From: Chlorobiota bacterium
Lineage (GTDB): Bacteria > Bacteroidota > Bacteroidia > Bacteroidales > JAADJA01
DNA: 32,240 nucleotides
Assembly: GCA_013151015.1 (NCBI GenBank)
Contig: JAADJA010000015.1
Span: 1-32,240 of the forward strand
Reading direction: 5' to 3'
The notes under the pieces are model-generated. The model saw only the letters and a program-made list of their open reading frames with translations. It was not told the DNA's origin and made no database searches. The translations under genes were made by a program, and so were the position numbers. Below are positions 1-7,872 of this stretch, piece after piece (positions within the stretch are counted from its first letter, which is position 1; every line of letters begins with the position of its first letter).

Positions 1-7
1 AACTGGT

Positions 8-1486
8 TTACCTATTATCGCAAGCGTAAATACATCGCAAAAAATGCACTATTTGGGTGATGTTTTTTTGATAGTTGTGTGAGAGCAGTAAAATGCACGA
101 ATCGGGTTCTATTTCCCTGATTTTCTCACCCAGGATTGGGTAAATATCGACGTCCGCCTTTATTTCGATAAACTCCATTGCCTTTTCCGACAAAAATTCA
201 AGGCTTTTTAAATATTTTTTTTCTTTGTCTTTTGCAGTTTTCGTGTCTGTAATATCGGTCGCAAAAACAAGAATGGCGGGCTTTCCATGCCAATCAATCA
301 AAATTGTATTGTTTTCGAGCCATTTTAAATTTCCTTCTTTATCAAGGATGCGGTACACAAAACGATCTTGTTTCCTCTTTCCATCAGTCCGGTCGGCGAT
401 CCTTCTTTTTGCAATTTCCCTGTCATCGGGATGGATCAAATCCATAATTGAAGTGGTCAACAGTTCATCCATGCTGCAATTGGCAAGTTCGAGGGTGCGG
501 GCATTGCAAAAACGGATATGGTAATCCTGAAGGATATAAATGGCTTCATGTGCATTTTCCACGATTATTTTATAGGCCTGCTTGCTCTTGAAAAGATCAT
601 TTTCAATCTCTTTTCTTTCGGTAATATCGCTGATGGCCAATTGGAAGCCTGCAAATTTGCCTTTTTTTGATATTATGCCACTGCGAACTTCCCCCCACTT
701 TGTTTTTCCATCCTTGGTTTTCCATTCTATTTCAAATGGTTCAGGGATTTGTCCCGATAGAAACATCTCGGTAATACTCTGGTATTTCTCATAATCCCCC
801 TGAAGGAATATGGGGAGTTTATGGAATTTTTTTCCGAGAAAATCTTCTTTTTGAAAATGGGAGGAGTCTGTTAAAGTTTTGTTCACTGAAATCACGACCC
901 CTTTGGAATTCGTTGATATCATTCCATCTGGTGCATGATCGATGATATAGGAAAGCTTTTCGTTAATTGAGAGAAGCTTTTTCTCCTTTGCAACCATATC
1001 GCTGATATCGTAGAAATGACCGATTACGGTTTTTGGTTTTCCCTGGGTTTCTTTCATGGGTGAAAGATTCACTTCAAACCAAAAATCCCCGGATGGGAAC
1101 TTTATGTTCACCTTAAAATTTAAAGCCTTGTTTTCCTTAAATACTCTTTGTACCTGATTATGTATTTCCTTTGCTTCGGGCTCTTGGAAAAACCCCTCTA
1201 TGCTTTTGCCTTTAAGGCTCTTGGACTCAATGCCATATTGTTCTTCTGTTTGTGCGTTGCCCCAAACTTCAATATGCTTGCCTTCGGAATTATAAACGAT
1301 AACAAGGGAATTGTGGATTGAAAGCAATATCTCTTCGTAAAAACGGGTTGTGCCCATGATAAGGCTTTTGTCCGACTGGCTTGTTCCCATATCAGAATCA
1401 GGATAATTGGATGGTTTCCTTGAATGAGGCTTCCCAATTATACTATCCCTAAAATCATTTATGGACATTTCTTTACCTTTACCCAT
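8..1486 (-). CDS. Multi-PAS sensor protein, probably a frameshifted histidine kinase
   Basis: The 492 residues contain three PAS-like domains at about 50-165, 175-295 and 300-418. Each ends in a PAC-like signature (GHFYDISD, QLAISDITERK, VFATDITD). PAS domains bind small ligands or sense redox state and usually feed a histidine kinase or cyclase. There is no signal peptide or membrane helix, so this is a cytoplasmic sensor. Residues 428-470 (SLEFLSEKAMEFIE onward) resemble the start of the GAF-like domain that usually precedes a kinase core, but the frame then stops after an uncharacteristic tail. Removing one base from the A6 run at 39-44 opens a frame to the window edge reading CDVFTLAIIGKPV, which resembles the expected continuation. 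I therefore read the stop as a frameshift and the gene as continuing to the left. The output domain is not visible. Start ATG at 1486; an in-frame ATG at 1468 is also possible. Confidence 0.75.
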   Translation of the reverse strand: MGKGKEMSINDFRDSIIGKPHSRKPSNYPDSDMGTSQSDKSLIMGTTRFYEEILLSIHNSLVIVYNSEGKHIEVWGNAQTEEQYGIESKSLKGKSIEGFFQEPEAKEIHNQVQRVFKENKALNFKVNIKFPSGDFWFEVNLSPMKETQGKPKTVIGHFYDISDMVAKEKKLLSINEKLSYIIDHAPDGMISTNSKGVVISVNKTLTDSSHFQKEDFLGKKFHKLPIFLQGDYEKYQSITEMFLSGQIPEPFEIEWKTKDGKTKWGEVRSGIISKKGKFAGFQLAISDITERKEIENDLFKSKQAYKIIVENAHEAIYILQDYHIRFCNARTLELANCSMDELLTTSIMDLIHPDDREIAKRRIADRTDGKRKQDRFVYRILDKEGNLKWLENNTILIDWHGKPAILVFATDITDTKTAKDKEKKYLKSLEFLSEKAMEFIEIKADVDIYPILGEKIREIEPDSCILLLSHNYQKNITQIVHFLRCIYACDNR

Positions 1487-1710
1487 TTTTTCTTTTGGAT
1501 TACAAGATTGAACCGATTGTAAGGAATCAATCCATCTTACCCTTTTACCTTGATTTGCTCAGCAATAATGCTTTAAATACAGTAACAGCTATTAGTTTGG
1601 AAGTCAACTATTATCTCTATTTAGTCGTTTAAGAATGCGCAAGGTATAAAATATTTTTATTCCACCAAAAAAATCCATAAAAAGAATTTTTCGTGTGTTT
1701 TATGATGGCA

Positions 1711-2505
1711 CTATTTAAGCATTTTTAAATAGCTTATTTCTTTTTGTGTCAAATGCCGCCATTTCCCCCTGGGAATGTCTTTTTTTGTGAGCCCTGCAAA
1801 CGAGACCCTGTCAAGACGCACAACCCTGTAGCCCAATTCCTCAAATAGCCTTCTGATTATCCTGTTCCTGCCCGAATGGAGTTGGACGCCCACCTCTTTT
1901 TTGTTTTCGGCTCCGCTCACATAGGCAATGTCATCAACTTTGATAGGGCCATCTTCCAGATCGAAGCCTTCTGAGATTTTAAGCATATCGTTTTTCGTAA
2001 GTTTTTTATCTAAAACCACATGGTAGATTTTTTTGACAGAATGTTTCGGGTGGATCAGTTTCTTCGCCAGCTCTCCGTCATTTGTGAACAACAACAATCC
2101 AGTGGTGGCCATATCGAGACGGCCCACCGGGTATAATCTTGCGTTACAGGCATTTTTGATAAGGGACATTACGGTTTTTCGCTCGTAGGGATCATCGGTA
2201 GTTGTAATAAAACCCTTGGGTTTATTCAGCAATAAGTAGTATTTTCTCTCTTGTTGCAAGATTTTCCCATCAAATTCCACTTTATCGCCTGCGCCCACTT
2301 TTTGCCCCATTTCACTTACGGTCACCCCGTTTACCTTTACCATCCCCGAGGCAATTAATTTATCGGCTTCGCGCCTGGAACAAACCCCTGCATTGGCAAT
2401 AAACTTATTCAATCTTGTTAAACTGTTGGCGACCTGGTTTTGGTTGTTTTCCGCTTTCCGTTTTTCGGTATGATTTGCTTTATCGTTCTTGCGAATATTT
2501 TTCAT
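1711..2505 (-). CDS. rluB: Pseudouridine synthase, RluB/RsuA family
   Basis: This enzyme isomerises a uridine to pseudouridine in ribosomal RNA; by family resemblance the target is probably the 23S peptidyl-transferase region. The 264-residue form has a basic, low-complexity N-terminus (1-28), an S4 RNA-binding domain (about 30-76, RLNKFIANAGVCSRREAD) and the synthase domain with the catalytic GRLD motif at 128-131 (D131 is the nucleophile). The conserved C-terminal block SGRNRIIRRLFEELGY lies near 211-226. The frame extends upstream to an ATG at 2571, but the extra 22 residues are hydrophobic and atypical, so I choose the ATG at 2505. No clear Shine-Dalgarno precedes either. It is downstream of nothing on its own strand within 200 bp and is probably monocistronic. 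RluB versus another RsuA-family member is a judgement from the sequence. Confidence 0.9.
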   Translation of the reverse strand: MKNIRKNDKANHTEKRKAENNQNQVANSLTRLNKFIANAGVCSRREADKLIASGMVKVNGVTVSEMGQKVGAGDKVEFDGKILQQERKYYLLLNKPKGFITTTDDPYERKTVMSLIKNACNARLYPVGRLDMATTGLLLFTNDGELAKKLIHPKHSVKKIYHVVLDKKLTKNDMLKISEGFDLEDGPIKVDDIAYVSGAENKKEVGVQLHSGRNRIIRRLFEELGYRVVRLDRVSFAGLTKKDIPRGKWRHLTQKEISYLKMLK

Positions 2506-2633
2506 TATTTTTTTTTGCGAAAATAGCAATTTCATTCTGAACATAAAGAATTGGTTTAAAGAAAAGAACAATTTGTCTTGCTAAGTAGGTTCCTGGTTAA
2601 TCGTTTGTTTTTTTTAAGTTTTTTAAAAAAAAG

Positions 2634-2665
2634 TTTGGTTTTCTATGTCAGTGTGAGTACATTTG
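2634..2665 (+). promoter_or_regulatory. Bacteroidota-type promoter for the tiny-protein operon
   Basis: TTTG at 2634-2637, a 20-nt spacer, then TACATTTG at 2658-2665. This matches the Bacteroidota primary-sigma consensus (TTTG near -33, TAnnTTTG near -7) in both boxes and in spacing. Transcription would start about 65 nt before the ATG at 2738. Confidence 0.7.
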
Positions 2666-2737
2666 TTCCTTGAATCTAATTCAGATAACAATTACATTCT
2701 TAAGAACAGGTTAAGAGTAAAATTCAAAATCAGTAAT

Positions 2738-2962
2738 ATGAAAAAATTAATTACTTCCATTTTAGTGTTCGTTTTCCTCTTTGCAGGACCCTTTATCTTG
2801 AATATATTTGCTGATACGCCACCGGATCCGGGCAGCGGTGGCCCGGGCAGCGGTGACCTACCTGTTGGTGGTGGTGCCCCAATTGGAGGAGGCTTGTTGA
2901 TCATGCTGGCCATGGGTGCTTTTTACGGAGTAAAGAGGATAATTGGATTTAGGAAAGCTTAA
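2738..2962 (+). CDS. Tiny secreted Gly/Pro-rich protein with C-terminal sorting-like tail (copy 1)
   Basis: A 74-residue protein. A signal peptide (basic MKK, hydrophobic 4-24, likely cleavage after A25 in IFA/DTPP) is followed by a Gly/Pro-rich stretch (26-52), the motif PVGGGAPIGGG (42-52), a short hydrophobic segment (53-63) and a basic end (YGVKRIIGFRKA). Signal peptide, small-residue motif, hydrophobic segment and basic tail form the tripartite architecture of exosortase-type (PEP-CTERM-like) or GlyGly-CTERM signals. From memory it resembles Bacteroidota PID-CTERM-like tails. Apart from the sorting signals, almost nothing remains: about 27 residues after processing. The frame extends to 2663, but the extra residues would bury the signal peptide, so the ATG at 2738 is chosen. 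It is 15 nt from the next gene, a paralogue, and the two probably share an mRNA. Function unknown; substrate of the exosortase at 12356 is inferred. Confidence 0.75.
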   Translation: MKKLITSILVFVFLFAGPFILNIFADTPPDPGSGGPGSGDLPVGGGAPIGGGLLIMLAMGAFYGVKRIIGFRKA

Positions 2963-2977
2963 TTTTATATTCGTATT

Positions 2978-3205
2978 ATGAAAAAAATATTTCAAACCTT
3001 ATTGGTAGTTTCAGCCTTTGTTCTGCTCCCATTTGCTTTGTCTGCACAAACCCCTCCCCATCCTAATGGTGGTGGTGCACCAGGTGGTGGAAATACTCCT
3101 GTTGGCGGGGGTGCACCTGTTGGTGGCGGCTTGATAATAATGCTGGTTACAGCATTGGCTTACGGAACAAAAAAGACATTTTATAAAAAGGACATTGAGT
3201 TCTAA
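2978..3205 (+). CDS. Tiny secreted Gly/Pro-rich protein with C-terminal sorting-like tail (copy 2)
   Basis: A 75-residue paralogue of the preceding gene. Signal peptide 1-23 (likely cut LSA/QTPP), linker 24-51 made mostly of Gly, Pro, Asn and Ala (QTPPHPNGGGAPGGGN, then TPVGGGAPVGGG), hydrophobic stretch 52-62 (LIIMLVTALAY), and basic tail GTKKTFYKKDIEF. There is no cysteine and no recognisable domain. It is more similar to the copy at 7599 than to its neighbour: both share QTPPHPNGGG and NTPVGGGAP. It is the last gene before a strong terminator at 3232-3271, so copies 1 and 2 form a short operon. The mature product would be a peptide of about 28 residues, either anchored or released after tail processing. 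Function unknown. Confidence 0.75.
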   Translation: MKKIFQTLLVVSAFVLLPFALSAQTPPHPNGGGAPGGGNTPVGGGAPVGGGLIIMLVTALAYGTKKTFYKKDIEF

Positions 3206-3231
3206 TTAATTTTCGGATGTATTTATTTATG

Positions 3232-3271
3232 TGCTTTACATTTCTTTATTGATTTGTAAAGCATTTTTTTT
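3232..3271 (+). terminator. Rho-independent terminator after the tiny-protein operon
   Basis: Perfect 9-bp stem TGCTTTACA (3232-3240) / TGTAAAGCA (3255-3263), 14-nt loop, followed directly by eight T (3264-3271). It separates the two tiny genes from rnhA, whose ATG is only 9 nt further on, so rnhA must use a promoter overlapping this site or readthrough. Confidence 0.85.
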
Positions 3272-3280
3272 ATCTGGGAT

Positions 3281-3913
3281 ATGGCAAAACAAAAATATTA
3301 TGTGGTTTGGGTGGGAAAAAGACCCGGGGTTTATACAAGTTGGGATGATTGTAAAAAACAAACCGATGGATACCCAAACCCTGTTTTCAAGTCTTTTAAA
3401 AACAAGGATATTGCGGAAAGGGCTTTTGAGGAAGGAAGCGGTAATTACATAGGCATCGATGAACGTATCCTGGCATTTAGCGATGAACAAAGGAAGTTGG
3501 TAGGTGACCCGGTTGCCAATAGCCTTTCGGTGGATGCGGCCTGTGCCGGAAACCCGGGCATTCTTGAATACCGTGGGGTTTATACCAGTTCAGGCCGGGA
3601 AGTTTTCAAAATGGGGCCATTCCCACAGGGGACAGTCAATATTGGTGAATTCCTTGCATTGGTCCACGGGCTTGCCATGCTAAAGCAAAAAGACAGCAAA
3701 ATTCCCGTCTATTCCGATTCCCGGACTGCCATGAGTTGGGTGAAAAGAAAAAAGATAAACACAAAACTGGAGAGGAACAGCCGCAACGATAAACTTTTCC
3801 AATTGGTCGATCGTGCACTTGTTTGGTTGCATAACAACAGCTACCCCAACAAAATATTGAAATGGGAAACAAAATACTGGGGCGAAATACCCGCTGATTT
3901 TGGGAGGAAATAA
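3281..3913 (+). CDS. rnhA: Ribonuclease H with N-terminal viroplasmin-like RNA-binding domain
   Basis: Cleaves the RNA strand of RNA-DNA hybrids (R-loops, primers). The 210-residue protein begins with a viroplasmin/RNase H N-terminal domain (about 4-50, KYYVVWVGKRPGVYTSWDDC, FKNKDIAERAF), which binds hybrids and is common in Bacteroidota and eukaryotic RNase H1. The catalytic domain follows (about 78-210). The metal-binding acidic residues are visible as D85 (SVDAACAGNPG), E123 (NIGEFLAL), D146 (YSDSRTA) and D206 (IPADF). Length and order fit the family. The gene sits alone between a terminator and a hairpin element that begins 3 nt after its stop. Confidence 0.92.
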   Translation: MAKQKYYVVWVGKRPGVYTSWDDCKKQTDGYPNPVFKSFKNKDIAERAFEEGSGNYIGIDERILAFSDEQRKLVGDPVANSLSVDAACAGNPGILEYRGVYTSSGREVFKMGPFPQGTVNIGEFLALVHGLAMLKQKDSKIPVYSDSRTAMSWVKRKKINTKLERNSRNDKLFQLVDRALVWLHNNSYPNKILKWETKYWGEIPADFGRK

Positions 3914-3916
3914 ATT

Positions 3917-3963
3917 AACCTTTCAGGTCGAAGAAAGCCAGCAAGAGGGAGACCTGGAAGGTT
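3917..3963 (+). repeat. Dispersed hairpin element, copy 1 (downstream of rnhA)
   Basis: Left arm 3917-3929 (AACCTTTCAGGTC), 21-nt loop containing AGAAAGCCAG, right arm 3951-3963 (GACCTGGAAGGTT), then GAAAA. All 13 positions pair, with one T-G wobble. It starts 3 nt after the rnhA stop. No T-run follows, so it is not a classical terminator. A second copy with the same arm and loop lengths lies on the minus strand at 17522-17568, just after the pepA stop. Confidence 0.75.
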
Positions 3964-3983
3964 GAAAACTGCTTATAAATATA

Positions 3984-4079
3984 TTTTCGGATTAACGGTG
4001 CACATTGCCATTGCGAAAATCCGAAAAAGCTATGTTTAACAGCGCATATAACCCCGGTGAAAATCAGAAAAAGCTGTGT
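3984..4079 (+). repeat. Intergenic dyad and 21-bp direct repeat
   Basis: The gene-free stretch 3914-4250 holds, besides the hairpin element and a promoter, a perfect 10-bp dyad (TTTTCGGATT 3984-3993 / AATCCGAAAA 4018-4027). It also holds a 21-bp direct repeat at 4015-4035 and 4059-4079 (GAAAATC[C/A]GAAAAAGCT[A/G]TGT, two mismatches). The role is unknown. It could be upstream regulatory DNA of the large gene at 4251 or the remains of a small repeat element. Confidence 0.5.
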
Positions 4080-4103
4080 CCAAGGATTGTTAATAAATAT
4101 TAG

Positions 4104-4132
4104 TTGTTCGTTTTATTTTTTTCTTACCTTTA
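4104..4132 (+). promoter_or_regulatory. Probable promoter of the large T9SS protein
   Basis: TTG at 4104-4106, an 18-nt spacer, then TACCTTTA at 4125-4132, one base off the TAnnTTTG consensus. This would give a 5' leader of about 110 nt before the ATG at 4251. Confidence 0.45.
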
Positions 4133-4250
4133 TCGCCCTTTTCGCTTTGGGTTTTTAATAAGTCGAAATTATCAATTAGTTATATGTTTTTCAAACATTT
4201 CTTACTAAATAATTTGAGAATCGAGTACTAACCTTTAAAATTTTATTGAT

Positions 4251-7200
4251 ATGAGAAAAATTACAATTCTTTTAATTACGGCCTTTATGGCTTTTGCTTA
4301 TGCCGGATGGTCACAGATCTTCATTACTGAGCTTGCCGATCCTAATAATGCGAGTGGGGCACGTTTTGTTGAACTTTATAATGCCGGGGCATCGAGTGTT
4401 GATTTAAGTACGGGTTGGGATTTGCAAAGGTGGACAAATGCAAATACTGCACCTCAAACAGCAAAAGAACTAACAGGTAGTATTCCAGCAGGAGGTTTTT
4501 ATATTGTTTGTGCAAATCAGACAACTTTTACCTCTACTTATGGATTTGCAGCGGATCAGAGTATTGGAACTGGCGGACCTGCTGACAGTAATGGTGATGA
4601 TCAAATTGCCTTACGTGATCCTTCTGATGTAATTGTTGATATGTTTGGTGTTCCTGGAGAAGATGGGAGTAACACAAATCATGAATTTGAGGATGGACGT
4701 GCTGAAAGAAAGTCAACTGTTACATCTGGGAATTCGACCTATACTTTTAGTGAATGGAACATATGGAATGACACAGGGGGGGCTGGTACAACAAACCTTC
4801 CCCAAAATGCTCCTGCTGATTTTGATCCGGGAGCTTGGATCGGGACATCTTCTTCCCCTATTATTTCGATTGCTCCCTCTGCTTTAAGTGGGCTAAACTA
4901 TGCTTTTGGAAGCGGGCCTTCAAGTACACAAACATTTACAGTTGAAGGATCGGATTTAACAGCAGATATTTCAGTTAACCCATCAACAAACTATGAGATA
5001 TCTTCTGATAATGTTACATTTCAGCTTAGTACGATTACACTTACACAATCAGGTGGTACAGTTACACCTACAACTTTATATACTCGTCTTCAGGCTGGAC
5101 TGAGTGCAGGGAATTATACCGAAGATATAATCATAACTTCAACTGGTGCAACTGACAAAACAGTTGCTTGTAGTGGGACTGTTGAAGTTCCCGCAACTAC
5201 AACCCTGACTTATAGTGAAACTTTCGATACAGGTTTTGGGGATTGTTATACTTATAGCGTTGCAGGAGTAAATGCGTGGTATCACTATGCAGGAGGACAA
5301 TTGGTCAATATGAACGGATTTGGAGGTAGTAATCCCGAAGAAGATTGGCTTGTTCTCCCTGGGATCAATTTGGATAATTATTCGAATGAGATAATGACTT
5401 TCACTACAAGTGCAAAATATGGAACCGTTGATGCGAATAATTACTTGAAGCTTTATTATTCCACAAATTATGCAGGTGTTGGAGACCCTTCAACGGCAAC
5501 GTGGGTAGAACTGACCTATAACCAACCGACCGGTATAAATAATTCAACAGAAGTTTCTGCATTTTCCGGGAACATTGATTTGTCTGGAATTTCTGGAACA
5601 AGTGTTTATATCGCATTCAAGTATTACTCAACCAATAGCCCTACAAGATGGGGGGTTGACGATATTTTAATAGGGGAAGCCCTAAGTTATTACAACTTGC
5701 AATGGCCACCTTCAGGAGCCATTAATTCGTGGTGGAACTATACCGTTTATGCCCAATGCTATGAGCCAGGGGTGACTGATGCTGGTGGACAAGGTGCAGG
5801 AATCGAATGTTGGATAGGTTACAGTCTTGTGGATGAAGACCCGAATGGAAGTGCAAATTTCTCTTGGGTAATGGCAAATTATGATTCGGATCAGGGTAAC
5901 AATGACCAGTATTCAACAAATTTAGGGGCTGATGTTCCCATGGCACCTGGAACCTATTATTACGTTTCAAGATGGCGGTTCAACAATGGGCCATATACAT
6001 ATGGCGGTTTTAATAGTGGCGCCTGGGATGGAACAACGAATGTTTCCGGTGTTCTTACCATCAATGCCTCGGCTGCTGCTTCCACATGGACAGGTGCTGT
6101 TGACAATAATTGGTTTGATGCCGGTAACTGGGACAACGGTGTTCCGGGTTATGTTACCGATGCCACCATACCTGCCGGGCTTGCGAATTATCCTGTAATC
6201 CCATCCGGAACCGCCTTATGCGGAACATTGCTTGTTCAATCGGGTGCTGCCGGTTCTGGTTCTATTGTTGAAACAAGCCTGAATGTGGTAGGTGCCACAA
6301 CAGTCGAGCGTTATCTTTCAGCCGACCAATATCATACATTCTCCCCATCTGTTGGTGGTGAATTAATTGATATATTCCATTTGAATGCCGGGGAGCCTGA
6401 TGTTTATCTCTATGAGAACAATGAGGCTACTTATGATTATACTGAGCTTTTTGCATTGGGAACGCCATTAAATGCTTATCAAGGTTATATGGTATGGGTT
6501 GATGGTGCAAATGCCGGAGGTGTTACTGGTTGGACTTTCTCAGAAACCGGTGCGTTAAATACCGGTCTATTTGGTGCTGCCGATAACCTTGTCAGGACTA
6601 CCACCGGGTTTAATTCTGGTTGGAACCTTCTTGGCAACCCCTATCCTTCTGCACTTGACTGGCAATCTGCTTACACAGCTTCCGGAGCTAATGTAGATGC
6701 AACTGTTTATGTTTATAATGGGACGCAATGGGCATCATGGAGTACTACTGGCTCGGTCAATGGAGGCTCCCAATACATTGCCATGGGGCAGGGTTTCTTT
6801 GTAAACTGCAGTACTCCCGGGACTGGTACTTTTATGGTTGACTATGCTGACCGGGTAAATAATAATGTTGGATACATGAAATCAGAAGTTTCCAATAAAG
6901 TAAGTTTGCAGGTGGAAGGTAACGGATATACCGATGAAACAGCGATTATATTCAACGATGCTGCAACCGCAGGTTTTGATTCTGATTTCGATGCCTATAA
7001 ACTTATGAGCGATCATCCGGGAGTTCCTTCATTGTACTCTATCGCATCTACTAACCTTGCCGTTAATGTGCTTCCCGAAACCAACTGGGTCCAGTTAGGG
7101 TTTAGTGCTGGAGTTAGTGGTGAATTTACGATCTCTGCAATTGAAATAAACGATATTGGTATTGTTGTTCTGGAAGATACTTTTACAGGTGAGATGACAG

Positions 7201-7520
7201 ACTTAACTTCAAGTTCATATACATTTGATTATACCTTAAATGATAATGAGCAAAGGTTTATTATCCATTTCTCACCATTATCGGTTGGTGAAAACACAGA
7301 TAAGCTGTTTACTGTTTATTCAGTGAATAATGAAGTGGTTGTTATAGCTCCTGAAAATACGGATGGACAAATAAACATCTATAATATGATGGGACAGGAA
7401 GTAATAGCAACACAGATAAATGGCACAATCAATACTATTGCCCTCGAAAAGAGTGCATATTATGTTGTGAAGGTGCTGAGCAATAACAGTATGACGACCA
7501 GGAAAGTTTTCATAAAATAA
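4251..7520 (+). CDS. Large secreted multidomain protein with lamin-tail domain and T9SS sorting tail
   Basis: A 1089-residue exported protein. Signal peptide 1-22 (ends AYAGWSQ). A lamin-tail-like domain at about 23-195 (IFITELADPNNASGARFVELYN, WDLQRW, GGFYIVCA). An Ig-like beta domain at about 203-312. A cleaved-adhesin/choice-of-anchor J-like domain at about 315-478 (ETFDTGFGDCYTYSV, EEDWLVLPGINL, RWGVDDILIG). Further beta-rich segments run to about 1010, including STWTGAVDNNWFDAGNWDNG near 610, typical of Bacteroidota surface proteins. The last 70 residues (INIYNMMGQEV, YYVVKVLSNN, RKVFIK) are a type A T9SS sorting domain, normally cleaved during outer-membrane export and A-LPS anchoring. 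No catalytic motif was recognised; an adhesin or structural surface role is likely. It lies between loci for the tiny Gly-rich proteins. Start: ATG with an immediate signal peptide. Confidence 0.88.
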   Translation: MRKITILLITAFMAFAYAGWSQIFITELADPNNASGARFVELYNAGASSVDLSTGWDLQRWTNANTAPQTAKELTGSIPAGGFYIVCANQTTFTSTYGFAADQSIGTGGPADSNGDDQIALRDPSDVIVDMFGVPGEDGSNTNHEFEDGRAERKSTVTSGNSTYTFSEWNIWNDTGGAGTTNLPQNAPADFDPGAWIGTSSSPIISIAPSALSGLNYAFGSGPSSTQTFTVEGSDLTADISVNPSTNYEISSDNVTFQLSTITLTQSGGTVTPTTLYTRLQAGLSAGNYTEDIIITSTGATDKTVACSGTVEVPATTTLTYSETFDTGFGDCYTYSVAGVNAWYHYAGGQLVNMNGFGGSNPEEDWLVLPGINLDNYSNEIMTFTTSAKYGTVDANNYLKLYYSTNYAGVGDPSTATWVELTYNQPTGINNSTEVSAFSGNIDLSGISGTSVYIAFKYYSTNSPTRWGVDDILIGEALSYYNLQWPPSGAINSWWNYTVYAQCYEPGVTDAGGQGAGIECWIGYSLVDEDPNGSANFSWVMANYDSDQGNNDQYSTNLGADVPMAPGTYYYVSRWRFNNGPYTYGGFNSGAWDGTTNVSGVLTINASAAASTWTGAVDNNWFDAGNWDNGVPGYVTDATIPAGLANYPVIPSGTALCGTLLVQSGAAGSGSIVETSLNVVGATTVERYLSADQYHTFSPSVGGELIDIFHLNAGEPDVYLYENNEATYDYTELFALGTPLNAYQGYMVWVDGANAGGVTGWTFSETGALNTGLFGAADNLVRTTTGFNSGWNLLGNPYPSALDWQSAYTASGANVDATVYVYNGTQWASWSTTGSVNGGSQYIAMGQGFFVNCSTPGTGTFMVDYADRVNNNVGYMKSEVSNKVSLQVEGNGYTDETAIIFNDAATAGFDSDFDAYKLMSDHPGVPSLYSIASTNLAVNVLPETNWVQLGFSAGVSGEFTISAIEINDIGIVVLEDTFTGEMTDLTSSSYTFDYTLNDNEQRFIIHFSPLSVGENTDKLFTVYSVNNEVVVIAPENTDGQINIYNMMGQEVIATQINGTINTIALEKSAYYVVKVLSNNSMTTRKVFIK

Positions 7521-7527
7521 AACCTTA

Positions 7528-7560
7528 CCTTTTCCCCCTACTACAGGTGGGGGGAAAAGG
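7528..7560 (+). other. Perfect intercistronic hairpin
   Basis: 11-bp perfect stem CCTTTTCCCCC (7528-7538) / GGGGGAAAAGG (7550-7560) with an 11-nt loop, 7 nt after the stop of the large T9SS gene and 38 nt before the next ATG. No T-run follows. It could be a leaky terminator or a 3'-end stabiliser that lets the tiny gene at 7599 be expressed separately. Confidence 0.55.
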
Positions 7561-7598
7561 ATATAATCAAATTATTATAAACCAATAAATTAAAAGAT

Positions 7599-7817
7599 AT
7601 GAAAAAAGTATTGAAATCAATTCTTGTAGCGGGTTTATTCCTCGCATTGCCTTTGTTTTCACTTGCCCAAACACCTCCACATCCAAATGGTGGTGGAGGA
7701 CCGGGAAGTGGAAATACACCGGTTGGGGGTGGTGCACCAATTGGTGGCGGTCTTATCATTATGATGGTAATGGGTGCTGCTTATGGTTCCAAGAAAGTGT
7801 TTAGGGCCTTTAAATAG
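7599..7817 (+). CDS. Tiny secreted Gly/Pro-rich protein with C-terminal sorting-like tail (copy 3)
   Basis: A 72-residue paralogue of the proteins at 2738 and 2978. Signal peptide 1-23 (likely cut SLA/QTPP), Gly/Pro/Asn linker 24-51 (QTPPHPNGGGGPGSGN, then TPVGGGAPIGGG), hydrophobic segment 52-62 (LIIMMVMGAAY), basic tail GSKKVFRAFK. The tail motif GGGAP[IV]GGGL, the YGxK[KR] junction and the absence of any cargo domain are shared by all three copies. It is downstream of the T9SS protein and followed by a strong terminator. The repeated, conserved architecture at two loci argues for real genes rather than chance frames. Function unknown; substrate of an exosortase or a rhombosortase-like protease is inferred. 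Confidence 0.75.
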   Translation: MKKVLKSILVAGLFLALPLFSLAQTPPHPNGGGGPGSGNTPVGGGAPIGGGLIIMMVMGAAYGSKKVFRAFK

Positions 7818-7834
7818 CAAGAAGCTAAATAATT

Positions 7835-7872
7835 AAAACCCGGTCATTCCGTTTTGATTGACCGGGTTTTTT
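7835..7872. terminator. Bidirectional terminator between convergent genes
   Basis: Perfect 12-bp stem AAAACCCGGTCA (7835-7846) / TGACCGGGTTTT (7859-7870) with a 12-nt loop and T-runs on both strands. It ends the tiny gene (plus) and comF (minus), whose TAA stop at 7871-7873 abuts it. Confidence 0.85.

Noticed and set aside
4342-6198. Additional open frames inside the large T9SS gene on both strands
   Set aside because: They overlap a 1089-codon frame with clear domains and have low-complexity, His/Gln-rich shadow composition.
7599-7817. Antimicrobial peptide or bacteriocin for the tiny proteins
   Set aside because: No double-glycine leader cleavage pattern, cysteines, immunity gene or dedicated ABC exporter nearby; the tail fits a sorting signal better.
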